A DNA stretch of 64,000 nt from positions 375,840,189 through 375,904,188 of the forward strand of contig NC_057798.1 of NCBI RefSeq assembly GCF_018294505.1. The letters are read 5' to 3'. Below the pieces are notes generated by a model, which was not told the origin of the DNA, made no database searches, and saw only the letters and a program-made list of their open reading frames with translations. Source of the stretch: Triticum aestivum (Eukaryota; Streptophyta; Magnoliopsida; Poales; Poaceae). Below, in pieces: positions 10,535 through 23,173 of this stretch. Each line of letters begins with the position of its first letter. The first letter of the stretch is position 1. Position numbers and translations under genes: made by a program.

Positions 10535-12386
10535 TCTCTACATCATTGTTATTACTAGGTTGAGCATCAACATGAACATATTCATTAACATTATCACTAG
10601 GTTCATGTTCATTACCAGATTGTGTTTCAGCATCAGAAATATAAATATCATTGGGATTCTCAGGCGTGTCAATAACAGGTTCACTAGAAGCATGCAAAGT
10701 CCTATCCTTATTCTTTTTATTTTTCTTAGAAGGACTAGGTGTATCAATATTAATTTTCTGAGAATCTTGCTCAACTCTCTTAGGGTGGCCCTCGGGATAC
10801 AAAGGTTCCCGGGTCATTTTGCCACCTCTAGTCATAACTCTAACAACATTATCAATGTTCTTATTACTCAACTCATTGAGCAAATCATCTTGTGCTTTAA
10901 GTACTTGTTCTACTTAGTGGTAACTATGGAAGCATGTTTACTAATAAGCTTAAGATCACCTTTAACTCTAGACATATAATCACTCAAGTGTTCAACCATA
11001 TAAGCATTACATTTCAATTGTCTACCAACATAAGCATTGAAGTCTTCTTGTTTAACAATAAAATTATCAAACTCATCCAAGCATTGACTAGCTAGCTTAG
11101 TAGATGGGATTTCACATTTATCAAATCTATAGAGAGAATTTACCTTTACTACCTGTGTCGGGTTATCAAGACCATTTATTTCTTCAATAGGTGCTAAATT
11201 CCTAACATCTTCAGCTTTAATACCTTTTTCTTTCATAGATTATTTTGCCTCTTACATATCTTCGGGACTGAGAAATAGAATACCTCTTTTCTTCGGAGTT
11301 GGTTTAGGAGTTGGTTCAGGAAGTGTCCAATCATTATCGTTACTTAATATATTATTCAATAGCAATTCAACTTGCTCAACAGTTCTTTCCCTGAAAACAC
11401 AACCAGCACAACTATCCAGGTGGTCTCTGGAAGCATCGGTTAGTCCATTATAAAAGATATCAAGTATTTCATTTTTCTTGAGAGGATGATCACGCAAAGC
11501 ATTAAGGAATCGGAGAAGCCTCCCCAAGCTTGTGGGAGACTCTCTTCTTCAATTTGCGCAAAATTAAATATTTCCCTTAAGGCGGCTTGCTTCTTATGAG
11601 CGGGGAAATATTTTGCAGAAAAGTAATAAATCATATCCTGGGGACTACGCACACAACTAGGAGCAAGAGAATTAAACCATATTTTAGCATCACCCTTTAA
11701 CAAGAAAGGAAATAATTTCATAATATAATAGTAGTGAATTTTTTCCTCATGAGTAAATAGGGTGGCTATATCATTTAGTTTAGTAAGATGCACCACAACA
11801 GTTTCAGATTCATAGCCATAGAAAGGATCAGATTCAACCAAGGTAATTAACTCAGGATCGCCAGAGAATTCATAATCCTTATCAGTAATACAGATAGGTG
11901 AAGTAGCAAAAGCAGGGTCATATTTCATTCTAGCATTCAAGGACTTTTCTTTCAACTTAGCCAACAGTTTCTTAAGATCATATCTATCATTGCAAGCAAG
12001 AAAGTCTCTACAAGTTTCTTCAACCATAACATAACCCTCAGGTATAACAGGCAATTCATATCTAGGGGGGAATCTTCATCATCACTTTCATTAATATCAT
12101 CAGTTTCAGTAATTTCATTCTCTCTAACCCTAGCAAGTTGTTCATCAAGAAATTCACCTAATGCCACATTATTATCAAGCAGAGAAGTAGTATCATCATA
12201 AGCATCATGCATAGCAGAAGTGGCATCATCAATAACATGCGGCATATCAGAATCAATAGCAGGTGTAGGTGTTGCAAGTTTACTTAAAACAGAAGGTGAA
12301 TCAAGTGCAGAGCTAGATGGCAGTTCCTTACCTCCCCTCGTAGTTGAGGAAAAAATCTTGGTTCTTTGATCTTTCAAATTCCTCAT
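10440..12386 (-). pseudogene. Athila-type gag
   Basis: Gag of the virus-like particle. It starts at an ATG at 12386 (MRNLKDQRTKIFSS), about 50 nt after the PBS. An acidic N-terminal part is followed by a frameshift in a C-run near 12066. Then comes the Retrotrans_gag domain (YYYIMKLFPFLLKGDAKIWFNSL; SPQDMIYYFSAKYFPAHKK), a second frameshift near 11520 (QAWG/RLLRFLNAL), the segment LDIFYNGLTDASRDHLDSCAG, stops near 11250, and a lysine/serine-rich, acidic C-terminal region to 10440. No CCHC zinc knuckle is seen, as is common in Athila gags. At least four lesions make it a pseudogene. Confidence 0.85.
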
Positions 12387-12435
12387 AGTGATCAACAGAT
12401 ATAAATCCCAAGTGACTTGGAGAATAGAGCTATGC

Positions 12436-12453
12436 TCCCCAGCAACGGTGCCA
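12436..12453 (-). other. primer-binding site, Athila element
   Basis: Minus-strand TGGCACCGTTGCTGGGGA, close to the TGGCGCCGTTGCCGGGGA site (tRNA-Asp) of Athila elements. It lies 11 bp from the LTR edge at 12465. Confidence 0.75.
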
Positions 12454-12464
12454 GAAAAAGGTCT

Positions 12465-13815
12465 TGATAACCCACAAGTATAGGGGATCGCAACAGTTTT
12501 TGAGGGTAGAGTATTCAACCCAAATTTATTGATTCGACACAAGGGTAGCCAAAGAATATTCTCAGATATTAGCGGCTGAGTTGTCAATTCAACCACACCT
12601 GAAAGACTTAATATCTGCAGCAAAGTAGTAAGGAAGTAACGGTAACAGTGGCAAAAGTAACAGTAGCAGTTTCGTAGCAATCGTAACAATGGCAACAGAA
12701 AAGTAACTAAGCAAAGATCAATATGTGAAAAGCTTGTAGGAAATGTATCAATGTTGGATAATTATGTTGGTTGTAATTCATCACGCAACAGTTATAACAT
12801 AGGGTGACACAGAACTAGCTCCATTTCATCAATGTAATCTAGGCATGTATTCCGAATATAGTCATACATGCTTATGGAAAAGAACTTGCATGACATCTTT
12901 TGTCCTACCCCCCGTGGCAGCGGGGTCCTAATGGAAACTAAGGGATATTAAGGCCTCCTTTTAATAGAGTACCAGACCAAAGCATTAGCACTTAATGACT
13001 ACATGAACTCCTCAAACTATGGTCATCACCAGGAAGTGTCCCGACTATTGTCACTCCGAGGTTTGTCGGATCATAACACGTAGTAGGTGACTGTAACTTG
13101 CAAGATAGGATCAAGAACACTCATATATTCATGAAAACATAATAGGTTCAGATCTGAAATCATGGCACTCGGGCCCTAGTGACAAGCATTAAGCATGGCA
13201 AAGTCATAGCAACATTAATCTTAGAACATAATGGATACTAGGGATCAAATACTAACAAAACTAACTCGATTACATGGTAAATCTCATCCAACCCATCACC
13301 ATCCAGCAAGCTACGATGGGATTACTCACACACGGCGATGAGCATCATGAAATAGGTGTTGGTGGATGGTTGATGATGATGATAGCGACGGATTCCCCTC
13401 TCCGGAGCCCTGAACAGACTCCAGATCAGCCCTCCTGAGGAAGAACAGGGCTTGGCGGCGGCTCCGTATCGTAAAATGCAATGAATCCTTCTCTCTGATT
13501 TTTTTTCTCCCCGAACGTGAATATATGGAGTTGGAGTTGAGGTCGGTGGAGGTCCAGGGGGACCACGAGGCAGGGGGTCATGGCTGTGGGCCCCCTTTTG
13601 TTGATTCTTTCGCCAATATTTTTTATTAATTCCAAAACGTGACTCCGTGAAGTTTCAGGTCATTCTGAGAACTTCTATTTGTGCACAAAAATAAGATCAT
13701 GGCAATTCTGCTGAAAACAACGTCAGTCCGGATTAGTTCCATTCAAATCATGTATGTTAGAGTCAAAAACAAGGGCAAAAGTGTTTGGAAAAGTAGATAC
13801 GTTGGAGACATATTA
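12465..13815 (-). repeat. 5' LTR of Athila element
   Basis: About 1.35 kb. Read forward it opens tgataacccacaagtatagg next to the PBS and closes ggaaaagtagatacgttggagacatatta, a decayed copy of the family's GACGTATCA end. It abuts CACTA transposase coding text at 13816. The open frame starting at 13681 is a chance fusion of LTR and transposase sequence, not a real start. Confidence 0.8.
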
Positions 13816-15165
13816 AGGACAACTAGCATATTTCTTCCCAACTTGCGCAAAACCATGTATTTGCGTCATCCTAGGTTCTTACGGAGAAATCACGCATACC
13901 AAAAGATGAAAGCTAAATTAGATGGTACGACAGAGGTAGGTTTGGGCCCAAGACCCTATGCTAGGGAGGTGGTCCACAACATGGCTAAACAAATTAATGT
14001 TGTGCTTGGCAAGAACCACGCTTTCACGGTGAAACAAACACCCAATGGTCAAGTGTTTAAGAAGAAATCGGTGTTCTGGAAATTACCTTACTGGGAGATT
14101 CTACATGTACGTCACTACATCGATGTCATGCACATTGAGAAGAATGTATGTGAAATCATCCATGGTACTCTACTCAAGATTAAGGTAAAACAAAGGATGG
14201 TGACGGTGCATGACTCGATATGCTTGGTGATCAATCAAATCGCAAGAGTGAAGCAGAAGATGCTAACAAATTCCTCCACGCTCGCCAGAGTTACAATTTC
14301 AGTACAAAAGAAGCAACATAGTTCTTCAACTATTTGTTGTCAGTTAAGACACCCTCTTCCTACTCCGCAAACATCAGAAGTCTCGTGTATGTGAGCTCAG
14401 GCAAAATGAAGTTGGGACACATGAAGTCACATGATTGCCACATAATGTTGACACAAATCCTCCCGGTTGCCATCAGGAATCTGATGGACAATGATATAAG
14501 AAACACACTCATTGAGCTCTGTTATTTCTTCAACAAACTATGGCAGAAAGTTGTAGATCCTGAAGAGTTTGATCATATGCAAGAGGATATTGCAAGAATA
14601 TTGTCCAGCCTAGAGATGTTTTTCCCACCGTCATTCTTTGATGTCATGGTTCATCTCACTATGCACCTTGTTGACGAGATAAAGTATTGTGGTCCTCTGT
14701 TTCTTCGCAACATGTATCCCTTCGAGCGTTTCATGGGAATACTGAAGCGCTATTGTCGAAACCGAAGCCATCCAGAGGCAATCATCCTACAAGGTTATAC
14801 CGCGGAGGAGGTGGTTGAGTTTTGCATCGAATACATGAAACAAAGACCTATAGGTTTGCCCCTATATCGCCACAAAGGAAGGCTGAAAGGTAAGCCGGTC
14901 CTTGCTAGCACACAAAAGGCTGTACCCGAAGATTTGGTCGACAAGGCCCATTTGACGGTACTGCTTAACAGCCCAGTTCTCAGCACTTATGATGACGAAC
15001 ACTTGGCCGAGATACGCCAAAGCTTCTTACCAGTAGTGTATCCATTAGATGTGGAGATGAAGGAGCACACTAAGAACTATGCCAGATGGCTGAAGAATCA
15101 TTTGGCACAAAGATCCATGGATGACATTGCTACGTGGTTGGCACAAAAGCCATCACCTACGGTGT
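13816..15165 (+). pseudogene. CACTA TNP2-type transposase, part 1
   Basis: Transposase of the En/Spm superfamily, which cuts and pastes the element by recognising its termini. Recognised text, in order: a Transposase_21 (tnp2) segment LRHPRFLRRNHAYQKMKAK, FWKLPYWEILHVRHYIDVMHIEKNVC (14080-14160, with the conserved Asp), a frameshift near 14340, LGHMKSHDCHIMLTQILPVAIR, then DUF4218 (FFPPSFFDVMVHLTMHLV; GPLFLRNMYPFERFMGILK) and a linker up to PSPTV. The N-terminal third is missing because an Athila LTR occupies it. The frame runs into the LTR of the 35-kb insertion at 15166 and resumes in the same frame at 50605. Identity is certain; the residues lost upstream cannot be seen. Confidence 0.9.
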
Positions 15166-16829
15166 TGTAGGATCGAAAGTATGTCTAGAGGGGGGTGGTT
15201 ATTAGACTACTTGACCAAATAAAAACCTAGCCTCTTCCCAATTTTAATTCTTGGCAGATTTTAGCAACTTAGAACTAGTCAAGCAATCAACCTACACATG
15301 CAATTCTAACAGTATAGCAGTGGAATGTAAGTCATTGCATATGAAGGTAAAGGGGAGGAGTTTGGAGGGAGCAAACGCAATGTTGACACGGAGATTTTTG
15401 GTGTGGTTCCGATAAGTGGTGCTATCGTACATCCACGTTGATGGAGACTTCAACCCACGAAGGGTAACAGTTGCATGAGTCCACGGAGGGCTCCACCCAC
15501 GAAGGGCCCACGAAGAAGCAACCTTGTTTATCCCACCATGGCCATCGCCCATGAATGACTTGCCTCACTTGGGTAGATCTTCACGAAGTAGGCGATCTCC
15601 TTGCCCTTACAAACTCCTTGGTTCAACTCCACAATCTTGACGGAGGCTCCCAAGTGACACCTAACCAATCTAGGAGACACCACTCTCCAAAAGGTAATAG
15701 ATGGTGTGTTGATGATGCACTCCTTGCTCTTGTGCTTCAAATGATAGTCTCCCCAACACTCAACTCTCTCTCATAAACTTGGCTATGGTGGAAAGATGAT
15801 TTGAGTGGAAAGCAACTTGGGGAAGGCTCGAGATCAAGATTCTTGTGGTTGGAATGGAATGTCTTGATCTCAACACATGAGTAGGTGGTTCTCTCTCAGA
15901 AAATGAGTAGTGGAAGTGTAGGCACGTTCTGATAGCTCTCTCCATGAATGAAGAATGGGTGGAGGGGTATATATGTAGCCTCCACACAAAATCTAACTGT
16001 TACAAATAGATTCCCAAACTCGGTGAGACCAAATGGTGAAACTCGGTCAAACAGATTCAGTTCAAAATGTGAACGTTAGGCTTTTCGGTGGGACTGATAT
16101 GATCAACTCAGTGGGACCGATGCGCTAGGGTTAGGGCATAACGTAATCTTGGTGAGACCGACCACATGAACTCGGTGGGACCGATTTTAGTAATGGGCAC
16201 ACAGGGAGTTGGTCAGACAAACTTGGTGGGACCAATTCACTCATTTCGGTGGGACCGAAATGTTACGAAAAGGAAACAGGAAGTTTGCATTTGCGAACTC
16301 GGTGGGACCGATCGCTCATTTCGGTGAGGCCGAAACGTTACGAAGGGTAACAGAGAGTTTGAAATCCCATCTCAGTGAGACCGAGATCCCTATCAATGAA
16401 ACCGAACTGATTAGGGTTTGTGGCAGTGGCTATGTCAAATGAACTCGGTGGCACCGGATAGATCAAATCAGTGGGGCCAAGTTTGACTTTTAGGTTTAGG
16501 ACATATGTGGAAATGAGAAAGTGGTTGAGGGTTTTTGAGCATTTCACTAAGAATTTTGATCAAGCAAGGTTTTAAGCAACACCTCATCCCCTTTTAATAG
16601 TATTGGCTTTCCTATGGACTCGATGTGATCTTGGATCACTAAAGAGAAAATGTAGAGTCTTGAACTTGTTGCCAACATGTGTCCTTAGCATTTTGAGGGG
16701 TCCACATCTCTAGTCCATGCCATGCCAATCATTGAACTTTCTGAAATGATCATCTTGAAAGAGCATTAGTTCAATGAGCTATATGTTGTTAAGAATTACC
16801 AAAACCACCCAGGGATTAGTTGCACTTTC
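15166..16829 (-). repeat. 3' LTR of the 35-kb host element
   Basis: 1664 bp, forward tgtaggatcg...gttgcactttca. A TATA-like tatatat at about 15968-15974 (minus-strand reading) suits an LTR promoter. The stretch 16020-16480 holds many copies of a quasi-palindrome of the form TCGGTGRGACCGA. It differs from the partner LTR by roughly 5% (eye count). Confidence 0.9.
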
Positions 16830-17241
16830 AATCTCCCCTTTTTGGTAATTGATGACAACATATAGATCAAAGCTTCGATAAATGATAATAAGAATGAAAA
16901 ACATGGTCGCTTTGAGAAGTATGTGATAAGAAAGAGCTCCCCCTAAAATTTTGCATTATTTGAAATTTGCTTTTGAATGCAAATGCACAACCAATTAGGA
17001 TCATGGGTTACTCTTCCATGTCACATACATCTTGGTGGAGCGCTCAAAATGATATAAATAGGAACAAGCACTCATCACCAATGCAAAGTGAATGATCATA
17101 CATAAAAGATAGAGAATATCATCATTCAAGCATAAGCATTAAGTATGATATGATCAAACACATGACCATACAAAGTATTTCACACACATAAAACATAAAG
17201 TATCAACCAAGAAAGCAATCAAATAAGTAGCAAAAGAAGCA

Positions 17242-17275
<34 letters not shown>

Positions 17276-17355
17276 AGCCTCTGACCTATACACTTTCTCC
17301 CCCTTTGGCAACAAGTTACCAAAAAGCTTGAAAATGCATAGTACTATGCGACTCT
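16830..17355 (-). other. host-element PPT and 3' untranslated region
   Basis: The PPT lies at 16830-16842 (minus strand AAAAAGGGGAGAT) right next to the 3' LTR. The rest is AT-rich non-coding DNA with a CT microsatellite (about 17245-17273), ending at the ORF2 stop codon. Confidence 0.7.
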
Positions 17356-17611
17356 CTAAGCTTGATCTTCAGGAGGTGGTGTTGAGAGGACTCCAAGGAT
17401 GAATGCATCTGTTGAAGTTGATGGAGCTGGTGGAGTTGCCACTGGAGAGGCAACTGAAGTTGTGGCTGTAGGTGCTGATGCAATAGCTCTAGTGTCTGGC
17501 ACTAGCACTGCTGCAGGTTTCTGTGCCCTAGGCACTCTCTAAAACACCTCAGTGGTTGCCTTCCCTTTCTTCTCCCAGCTTCTTCTTGGAGCTGCTCAAC
17601 TGCTGTTTGAA
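17356..17611 (-). pseudogene. host-element ORF2, C-terminal piece
   Basis: Continuation of the minus-strand ORF2 cut by the Angela insertion (TTTCT duplicated at 17612-17616 and 26214-26218). It reads as a short helical, Gln/Glu/Lys-rich stretch, an in-frame TAG (17541-17539), then an Ala/Pro/Thr-rich tail ending LSTPPPEDQA and TAG at 17356. No domain is recognised in this tail. Confidence 0.65.
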
Positions 17612-17616
17612 TTTCT

Positions 17617-19357
17617 TGTTGGGGAATGTAGTAATTTCAAAAAAAATCCTACGCACACGCAAGATCATGGTGATGCATAGCAAAGAGAGGGGAGAGTATT
17701 GTCCACGTACCCTCGTAGACCGTAAGCGGAAGCGTTATGACAACGCGGTTGATGTAGTCATACGTCTTCACGATCCGAGATCCAAGTACCGAACGTACGG
17801 CACCTCCGAGTTCAGCACACGTTCAGCTCGATGAGGATCCCCGGACTCCAATCCAGCAAAGTGTCGAGGATGAGTTCCGTCAGCACGACGGCATGGTGAC
17901 GATGATGATGTTCTACCGGCGCAGGGCTTCGCCTAAACTCCGCGACGATATGACCGAGGTGGAATATGGTGGAGGGGGGCACCGCACACGGCTAAGGAAC
18001 GATCTTGAAGATCAACTTGTGTGTCCTAGGGTGCCTCCCTGCCCCCGTATATAAAGGAGCAAGTGGGGGAGGCCGGCCGGCCCTTGTGGGCGTGCCAAGG
18101 AGGAGGATTCCTCCTCCTAGTAGGAGTAGGACTCCCTCTTTCCTACTCCTACTAGGAGGGGGAAAGGAAGGGGGAGAGGGAGAGGGAAAGAAGGGGGCGC
18201 CACCCCCCTCTCCTAGTCCAATTCGGACCAGAGGGGGAGGGGGCGCACGGCCCATGCTGGCTGCCCCTCTCTCTCTCCACTAAGGCCCATAAGGCCCATT
18301 ACTTCTCCCGGGGGGGTTCCGGTAACCCTCCGGCACTCCGGTTTTCTCCGAAAACACCCGGAACACTTCTGGTGTCTGAATATAGTCGTCCAATATATCA
18401 ATCTTTATGTCTCGACCATTTCGAGACTCCTCGTCATGTCCGTGATCTCATCCGGGACTCCGATCAAACTTTAGTACATCAAAACTTATAAACTCATAAT
18501 AAAACTGTCATCGTAACGTTAAGCGTGCGGACCCTACGGGTTCGAGAACTATGTAGACATGACCTAGAACTATTCTCGGTCAATAACCAATAGCGGAACC
18601 TGGATGCTCATATTGGCTCCTACATATTCTACGAAGATCTTTATCGGTCAAACCGCATAACAACATACGTTGTTCCCTTTGTCATCGGTATGTTACTTGC
18701 CCGAGATTCGATCATCGGTATCCAATACCTAGTTCAATCTCGTTACCGGCAAGTCTCTTTACTCGTTACGTAATGCATAATTCCGTAACTAACTCATTAG
18801 CTACATTGCTTGCAAGGCTTATAGTGATGTGCATTACCGAGAGGGCCCGGAGATACCTCTCCGACAATCGGAGTGACAAAACCTAATCTCGAAATACGCC
18901 AACCCAACATGTACCTTCGGAGACACCTTTAGTACTCCTTTATAATCACCCAGTTACGTTGTGACATTTGGTAGCACCCAAACTGTTCCTCTGGTAAACG
19001 GGAGTTGCATAATCTCATAGTTACTGGAACATGTATAAGTCATGAAGAAAGCAATAGCAATATACTAAACGATCAAGTGCTAGGCTAACGGAATGGGTCA
19101 TGTCAATCACATCATTCTCCTAATGATGTGATCCCATTAATCAAATGACAACACATGTCTATGGTTAGGAAACATAACCATCTTTGATTAATGAGCTAGT
19201 CAAGTAGAGGCATACTAGTGACGTTATGTTGGTCTATGTATTCACACATGTATTATGTTTTCGGTTAATACAATTCTAGCATGAATAATAAACATTTATC
19301 ATGAAATAAGGAAATAAATAATAACTTTATTATTGCCTCTAGGGCATATTTCCTTCA
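17617..19357 (-). repeat. 3' LTR of Angela-type element
   Basis: 1741 bp. Forward it starts tgttggggaatgtag and ends gcatatttccttca. The promoter TATA reads TTTATATACG on the minus strand at about 18050-18056. GC-rich open frames inside (18005-18283 and others) recur in both LTRs and are not genes. Confidence 0.93.
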
Positions 19358-20066
19358 GTCTCCCACTTGCACTAGAGTCAATAATCTAGTTCACATCGCT
19401 ATGTGATTTAACACCAATATTCACATCTGTATGTGATTAATACCCATAGTTCACATCGCCATGTGATCAACACCCAAAGGGTTTACTAGAGTCAATAATC
19501 TAGTTCACATCGCTATGTGATTAACACCCAAAGAGTACTAAGGTATGATCATGTTTTGCTTGTGAGAGAAGTTTAGTCAACGAATCTGTCATATTGAGAG
19601 CCGTATGTATTTTGCAAATATTCTATGTCCACAATGCTCTGAATGGAGCTACTCTAGCTAATTGCTCCCACTTTCAATATGTATCCAGATTGAGACTTAG
19701 AGTCATCTGGATTGGTGTAAAAGCTTGCATCGTTGTAACTTTTTACGACGGGCTCTTTTATCACCTCCATAATCGAGAAACATCTCCTTAGTCCTCACTA
19801 AGGATATTCTTGACCGTTGTCCAGTGATCTACTCTTAGATCAAAATTGTATTCCTTTGTCAAACTCAGAGCAAGGTATACAATAGGTCTGGTTCACAACA
19901 TAGCATACTTTATAGAACCTATGACTGAGGCATAGGGAATGAGTTTTCATTCTATTTCTATCTTTTGCCATGGTCGGGTCTTGAGTCTTACTCAACTTCA
20001 TACCTTTGCATCACAGGCAAGAACTCCTTCTTTGACTGTTCCATTTTGAACTATTTCAAAAATTTA
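19358..20066 (-). other. Angela-type 3' region: PPT and short repeats, no RNase H seen
   Basis: The PPT at 19358-19368 reads AAGTGGGAGAC on the minus strand. Next to it, 19370-19545, the phrase gttcacatcgctatgtgatt recurs about four times. The rest, up to the end of the reverse transcriptase, should encode RNase H, but I recognise only decayed fragments. Confidence 0.65.
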
Positions 20067-20638
20067 TCAAGGTATGTACTCATTGAAAAATCTTATCGAG
20101 CGTCTTGATCTATCTATATAGATCTTGATGCTCAATGTGTAAGCAGCTTCACCGAGGTCTTGCTTTGAAAAACTCTTATTCAAGTATCCTTTCATGCTAT
20201 CCAGAATTTCGATATCATTTCTAATCAACAATATGTCATCCACATATAATATTAGAAATGCTACAGAGCTCCCACTCACTTTCTTGTAAATACAGGCTTC
20301 TTCAAAAGTTTGTATAAAACCATATGCTTTGATCAACTCATCAAAGCGTATATTCCAACTCCGAGATGCTTGCACCAGTCCATAGATGGATCGCTGGAGC
20401 TTGCACAATTTGTTAGCACCTTTAGGATTGACAAAACCTTCTGGTTGCATCATATACAACTCTTCTTTAAGAAAACCATTAAGGAATGCAGTTTTGACAT
20501 CCATTTGCCAGATTTCATAAAATGTGGCAATTGCTAACATGATTCGGACAGACTTAAGCATCGCTACAGTTGAGAAAATCTCATTGTAGTCAACACCTTG
20601 AACTTGTCGAAAAACCTTTTTGCGACAAGTCGAGCTTT
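20067..20638 (-). pseudogene. copia reverse transcriptase
   Basis: Ty1-copia reverse transcriptase that would copy element RNA into DNA in cytoplasmic particles. It shows motif A (QMDVKTAFLNG, catalytic Asp kept), LYMMQPEGFVNP, LQRSIYGLVQASRSWN, and motif C (LILYVDDILLI, both Asp kept). About 165 residues are open. The frame is separated from the upstream integrase tail by a stop and shift near 20639 and ends early at 20067, so no full-length enzyme can be made. Confidence 0.9.
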
Positions 20639-22424
20639 TTAGATAGTAATACTACTATCAGCACCTGTCTTCCTCTTGAAGATCCATTTATACAATATGG
20701 CTTGCCGATCATCGGGTAACTCCACCAAAGTCCACACTTTGTTCTCATACATGGATCCCATCTCAGATTTCATGGCCTCAAGCCATTTCGCGGAATCTGG
20801 GCTCATCATCGCTTCCTCATAGTTCATAGATTTATCATGGTCTAGTAACATGACTTCCAGAACACGATTACCATACCACTCTGGTGCGGATCTTACTCTG
20901 GAAGACCTACGAGGTTTGGTAGCAACTTGATCTGAAGTTTCATGATCATCATCATTAACTTCCTCACTAATTGGTGTAGGAATCACTAGAGCTGATTTCT
21001 GTGATGAACTACTTTCCAATAAGGGAGAAGGTACAATTACCTCATCAAGTTCTACTTTCCTCCCACTCACTTCTTTCGAGAGAAACTTCTTCTCTAGAAA
21101 GGATCCATCTTAGCAACGAATAACTTGCCTTCGGATCTGTGATAGAAGGTGTACCCAATAGTTACCTTTGGGTATTCTATGAAGACACACTTCCCTGATT
21201 TGGGTTCGAGCTTATCAGGTTGAAACTTTTTCACATAAGCATCGCAGCCCCAAACTTTTAAGAAACGACAACTTTGGTTTCTTGCCAAACCACAGTTCAT
21301 AAGGCGTCGTCTCAACGGATTTTGATGGTGCCCTATTTAAAGTGAATGTAGCTTGTCTCTAATGCATAACCCCAAAACGATAGCGGTAAATCGGTAAGAG
21401 ACATCATAGGTTGCACTATATCCAATAAAGTACTGTTATGACGTTCGGACACACCATTAAGTTGTGGTGTTCCAGGTGGCATGAGTTTGTGAAACTATTC
21501 CACATTGTTTTAGTTGAATACCAAACTCGTAACTCAAATATTTTTCTCCGTGATCAAATTGCAGAAACTTTATTTTCTTGTTACGATGATTCTCCACTTC
21601 ACTCTGAAATTCTTTGAACTCTTCAAATGTTTCAGATTTGTGCTTCATTAAGTAGATATACCTATATCTGCTCAAATCATCTGTGAAGGTCAGAAAATAA
21701 TGATACACGCCGCGAGCCTTAACACTCATCGGATTGCATACATCGGTATGTATTATTTCCAATAAGTCAGTAGCTCGTTCCATTGTTCCGGGGAACGGAG
21801 TTTTAGTCATCTTGCCCATGACGCACGGTTCACAAGTACCAAGTGATTCATAATCAAGTGATTCCAAAGTCCATCAGTATGGAGTTTCTTCATGCGCTTT
21901 ACACCGATATGACCCAAATGGCAGTGCCACAAATAAGTTGCACTATCATTATGAACTTTGCATCTTTTGGCATCAATATTATGAATATGTGTATCACTAC
22001 GATTGAGATCCAACTATTTTCATTGGGTGTATGACCATCAAAGGTTTTATTCATTTAAACAGAACAACAATTATTCTCTTATTTTAAATGAATAACCGTA
22101 TTGCAATAAACATGATCAAATCATATTCATGCTTAACGTAAACGCCAAATAACATTTATTTAGGTTCAACACTAATCCCGAAAGTATAGGGAGTGTGCGA
22201 TGATGATCATATCAATCTTGGAACCACTTCCAACACACATCGTCACATCACCCTCAACTAGTTTCTGTTTATTCTATAACTCCTGTTTCGAGTTACTAAT
22301 CTTAGCAACCGAACAAGTATCAAATACTCAGGGGTTACTATAAACACTAGTAAGGTACACATCAATAACCTGTATATCAAATATACCCTTGTTCAGTTTG
22401 CCATCCTTCTTATCCACCAAATAT
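20639..22424 (-). pseudogene. copia protease and integrase region
   Basis: Order on the minus strand: an aspartic protease remnant near 22324-22260 where the DTGS active site reads DTCS; GAG-pre-integrase zinc segment (LWHCHLGHIGVKRMKKLH, about 21920); integrase core (21867-21457) with EIIHTDVCNP (first Asp) and LQFDHGEKYLSYEF (second Asp); a segment WGCDAYVKKFQPDKLEPKSG (21250); and the integrase tail joining reverse transcriptase (20639-21070). Several frame changes and stops separate these blocks. The third catalytic residue (Glu) lies near a frame break and I cannot confirm it. Confidence 0.82.
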
Positions 22425-22427
22425 TTA

Positions 22428-23173
22428 GGGTATTTTCGTTTCCAGTGACCATTTCCTTTGCAGTGTATGCACTCAGTTTCAGGCTTTGGTTCAGCTTTGA
22501 GCTTCTTCGTGGGAGTGACAACTTGCTTGTCATTCTACTTGAAGTTCCCTTTCTTTCCCTTTGCCCTTTTTCTTGAAACTAGTGATCTTGTCAACCATCA
22601 ACACTTTATGCTCTTTCTTGATTTCTACCTTCGGCGATTTTTGCATAGCGAAGAGCTTGGGAATTGTTTTCATCATCCCTTGCATATTATAGTTCATCAC
22701 GAAGTTCTACTAACTTGGTGGTGTGACTATTGAATTCTGTCAATCACTATCTTATCTGGAAGATTAACTCCCACTTGATTCAAGCGATTGTAGTACCCAG
22801 ATAATCTGAGCACATGCTCACTAGTTGAGCGATTCTCCTCCATCTTTTAGCTATAGAACTTGTTGGAGACTTCATATCTCTCAACTCGGGTATTTGCTTG
22901 AAATATTAACTTCAACTCCTGGAACATCTCATATGGTCCATGACATTCAAAACGTCTTTGAAATCCCGATTCTAAGCCATTAAGCATGGTGCACAAAACT
23001 ATCAAGTAGTCATCATATTGACCTAGCCAAACGTTCATAACGTCTGCATTTGCTCCTGCAATAGGTCTGTCACCTAGCGGTGCATTAAGGACATAATTCT
23101 TCTGTGCAGCAATGAGGATAAACCTCAGATCACAGATCCAATCCGCATCATTGCTACTAACATCTTTCAACAC
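22428..23173 (-). pseudogene. copia gag with damaged zinc knuckle
   Basis: Gag remnant that would package element RNA. It begins LKDVSSNDADWICDLRFI and includes the UBN2-like stretch MNVWLGQYDDYLIVLCTMLNGLE and FECHGPYEMFQELKLIF, with a stop at 22847. The nucleocapsid knuckle at about 22428-22470 reads C-IH-C-KGNG-H-WKRK-Y, so the fourth zinc ligand (Cys) is Tyr. The N-terminal Met may lie slightly upstream of 23173. Confidence 0.85.

Larger units (their letters stand above)
9825..13815 (-). mobile_element. Athila-type Ty3-gypsy element, 3'-truncated
   Basis: Minus-strand element with 5' LTR (12465-13815), Asp-type PBS (12436-12453), gag (from 12386) and the start of an aspartic protease, cut at 9825 by the Tat LTR. 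LTR ends TGATAACCC...TATTA (degraded TATCA) and the gag text fit the Triticeae Sabrina/WHAM group. Pol and the 3' LTR are lost. The 5' LTR edge sits directly against CACTA transposase sequence at 13816, so this element inserted into that gene. Confidence 0.85.

Noticed and set aside
13681..13815. Apparent transposase N-terminus starting MHKNKIMAILLKTTSV
   Set aside because: This part is LTR sequence of the Athila-type element fused by chance to the transposase frame.
17992..18401. GC-rich open frames on both strands (also at 24841-25249)
   Set aside because: They are in the two LTRs of the Angela-type element, are Pro/Gly/Ser repeats without a domain, and recur with the LTR.
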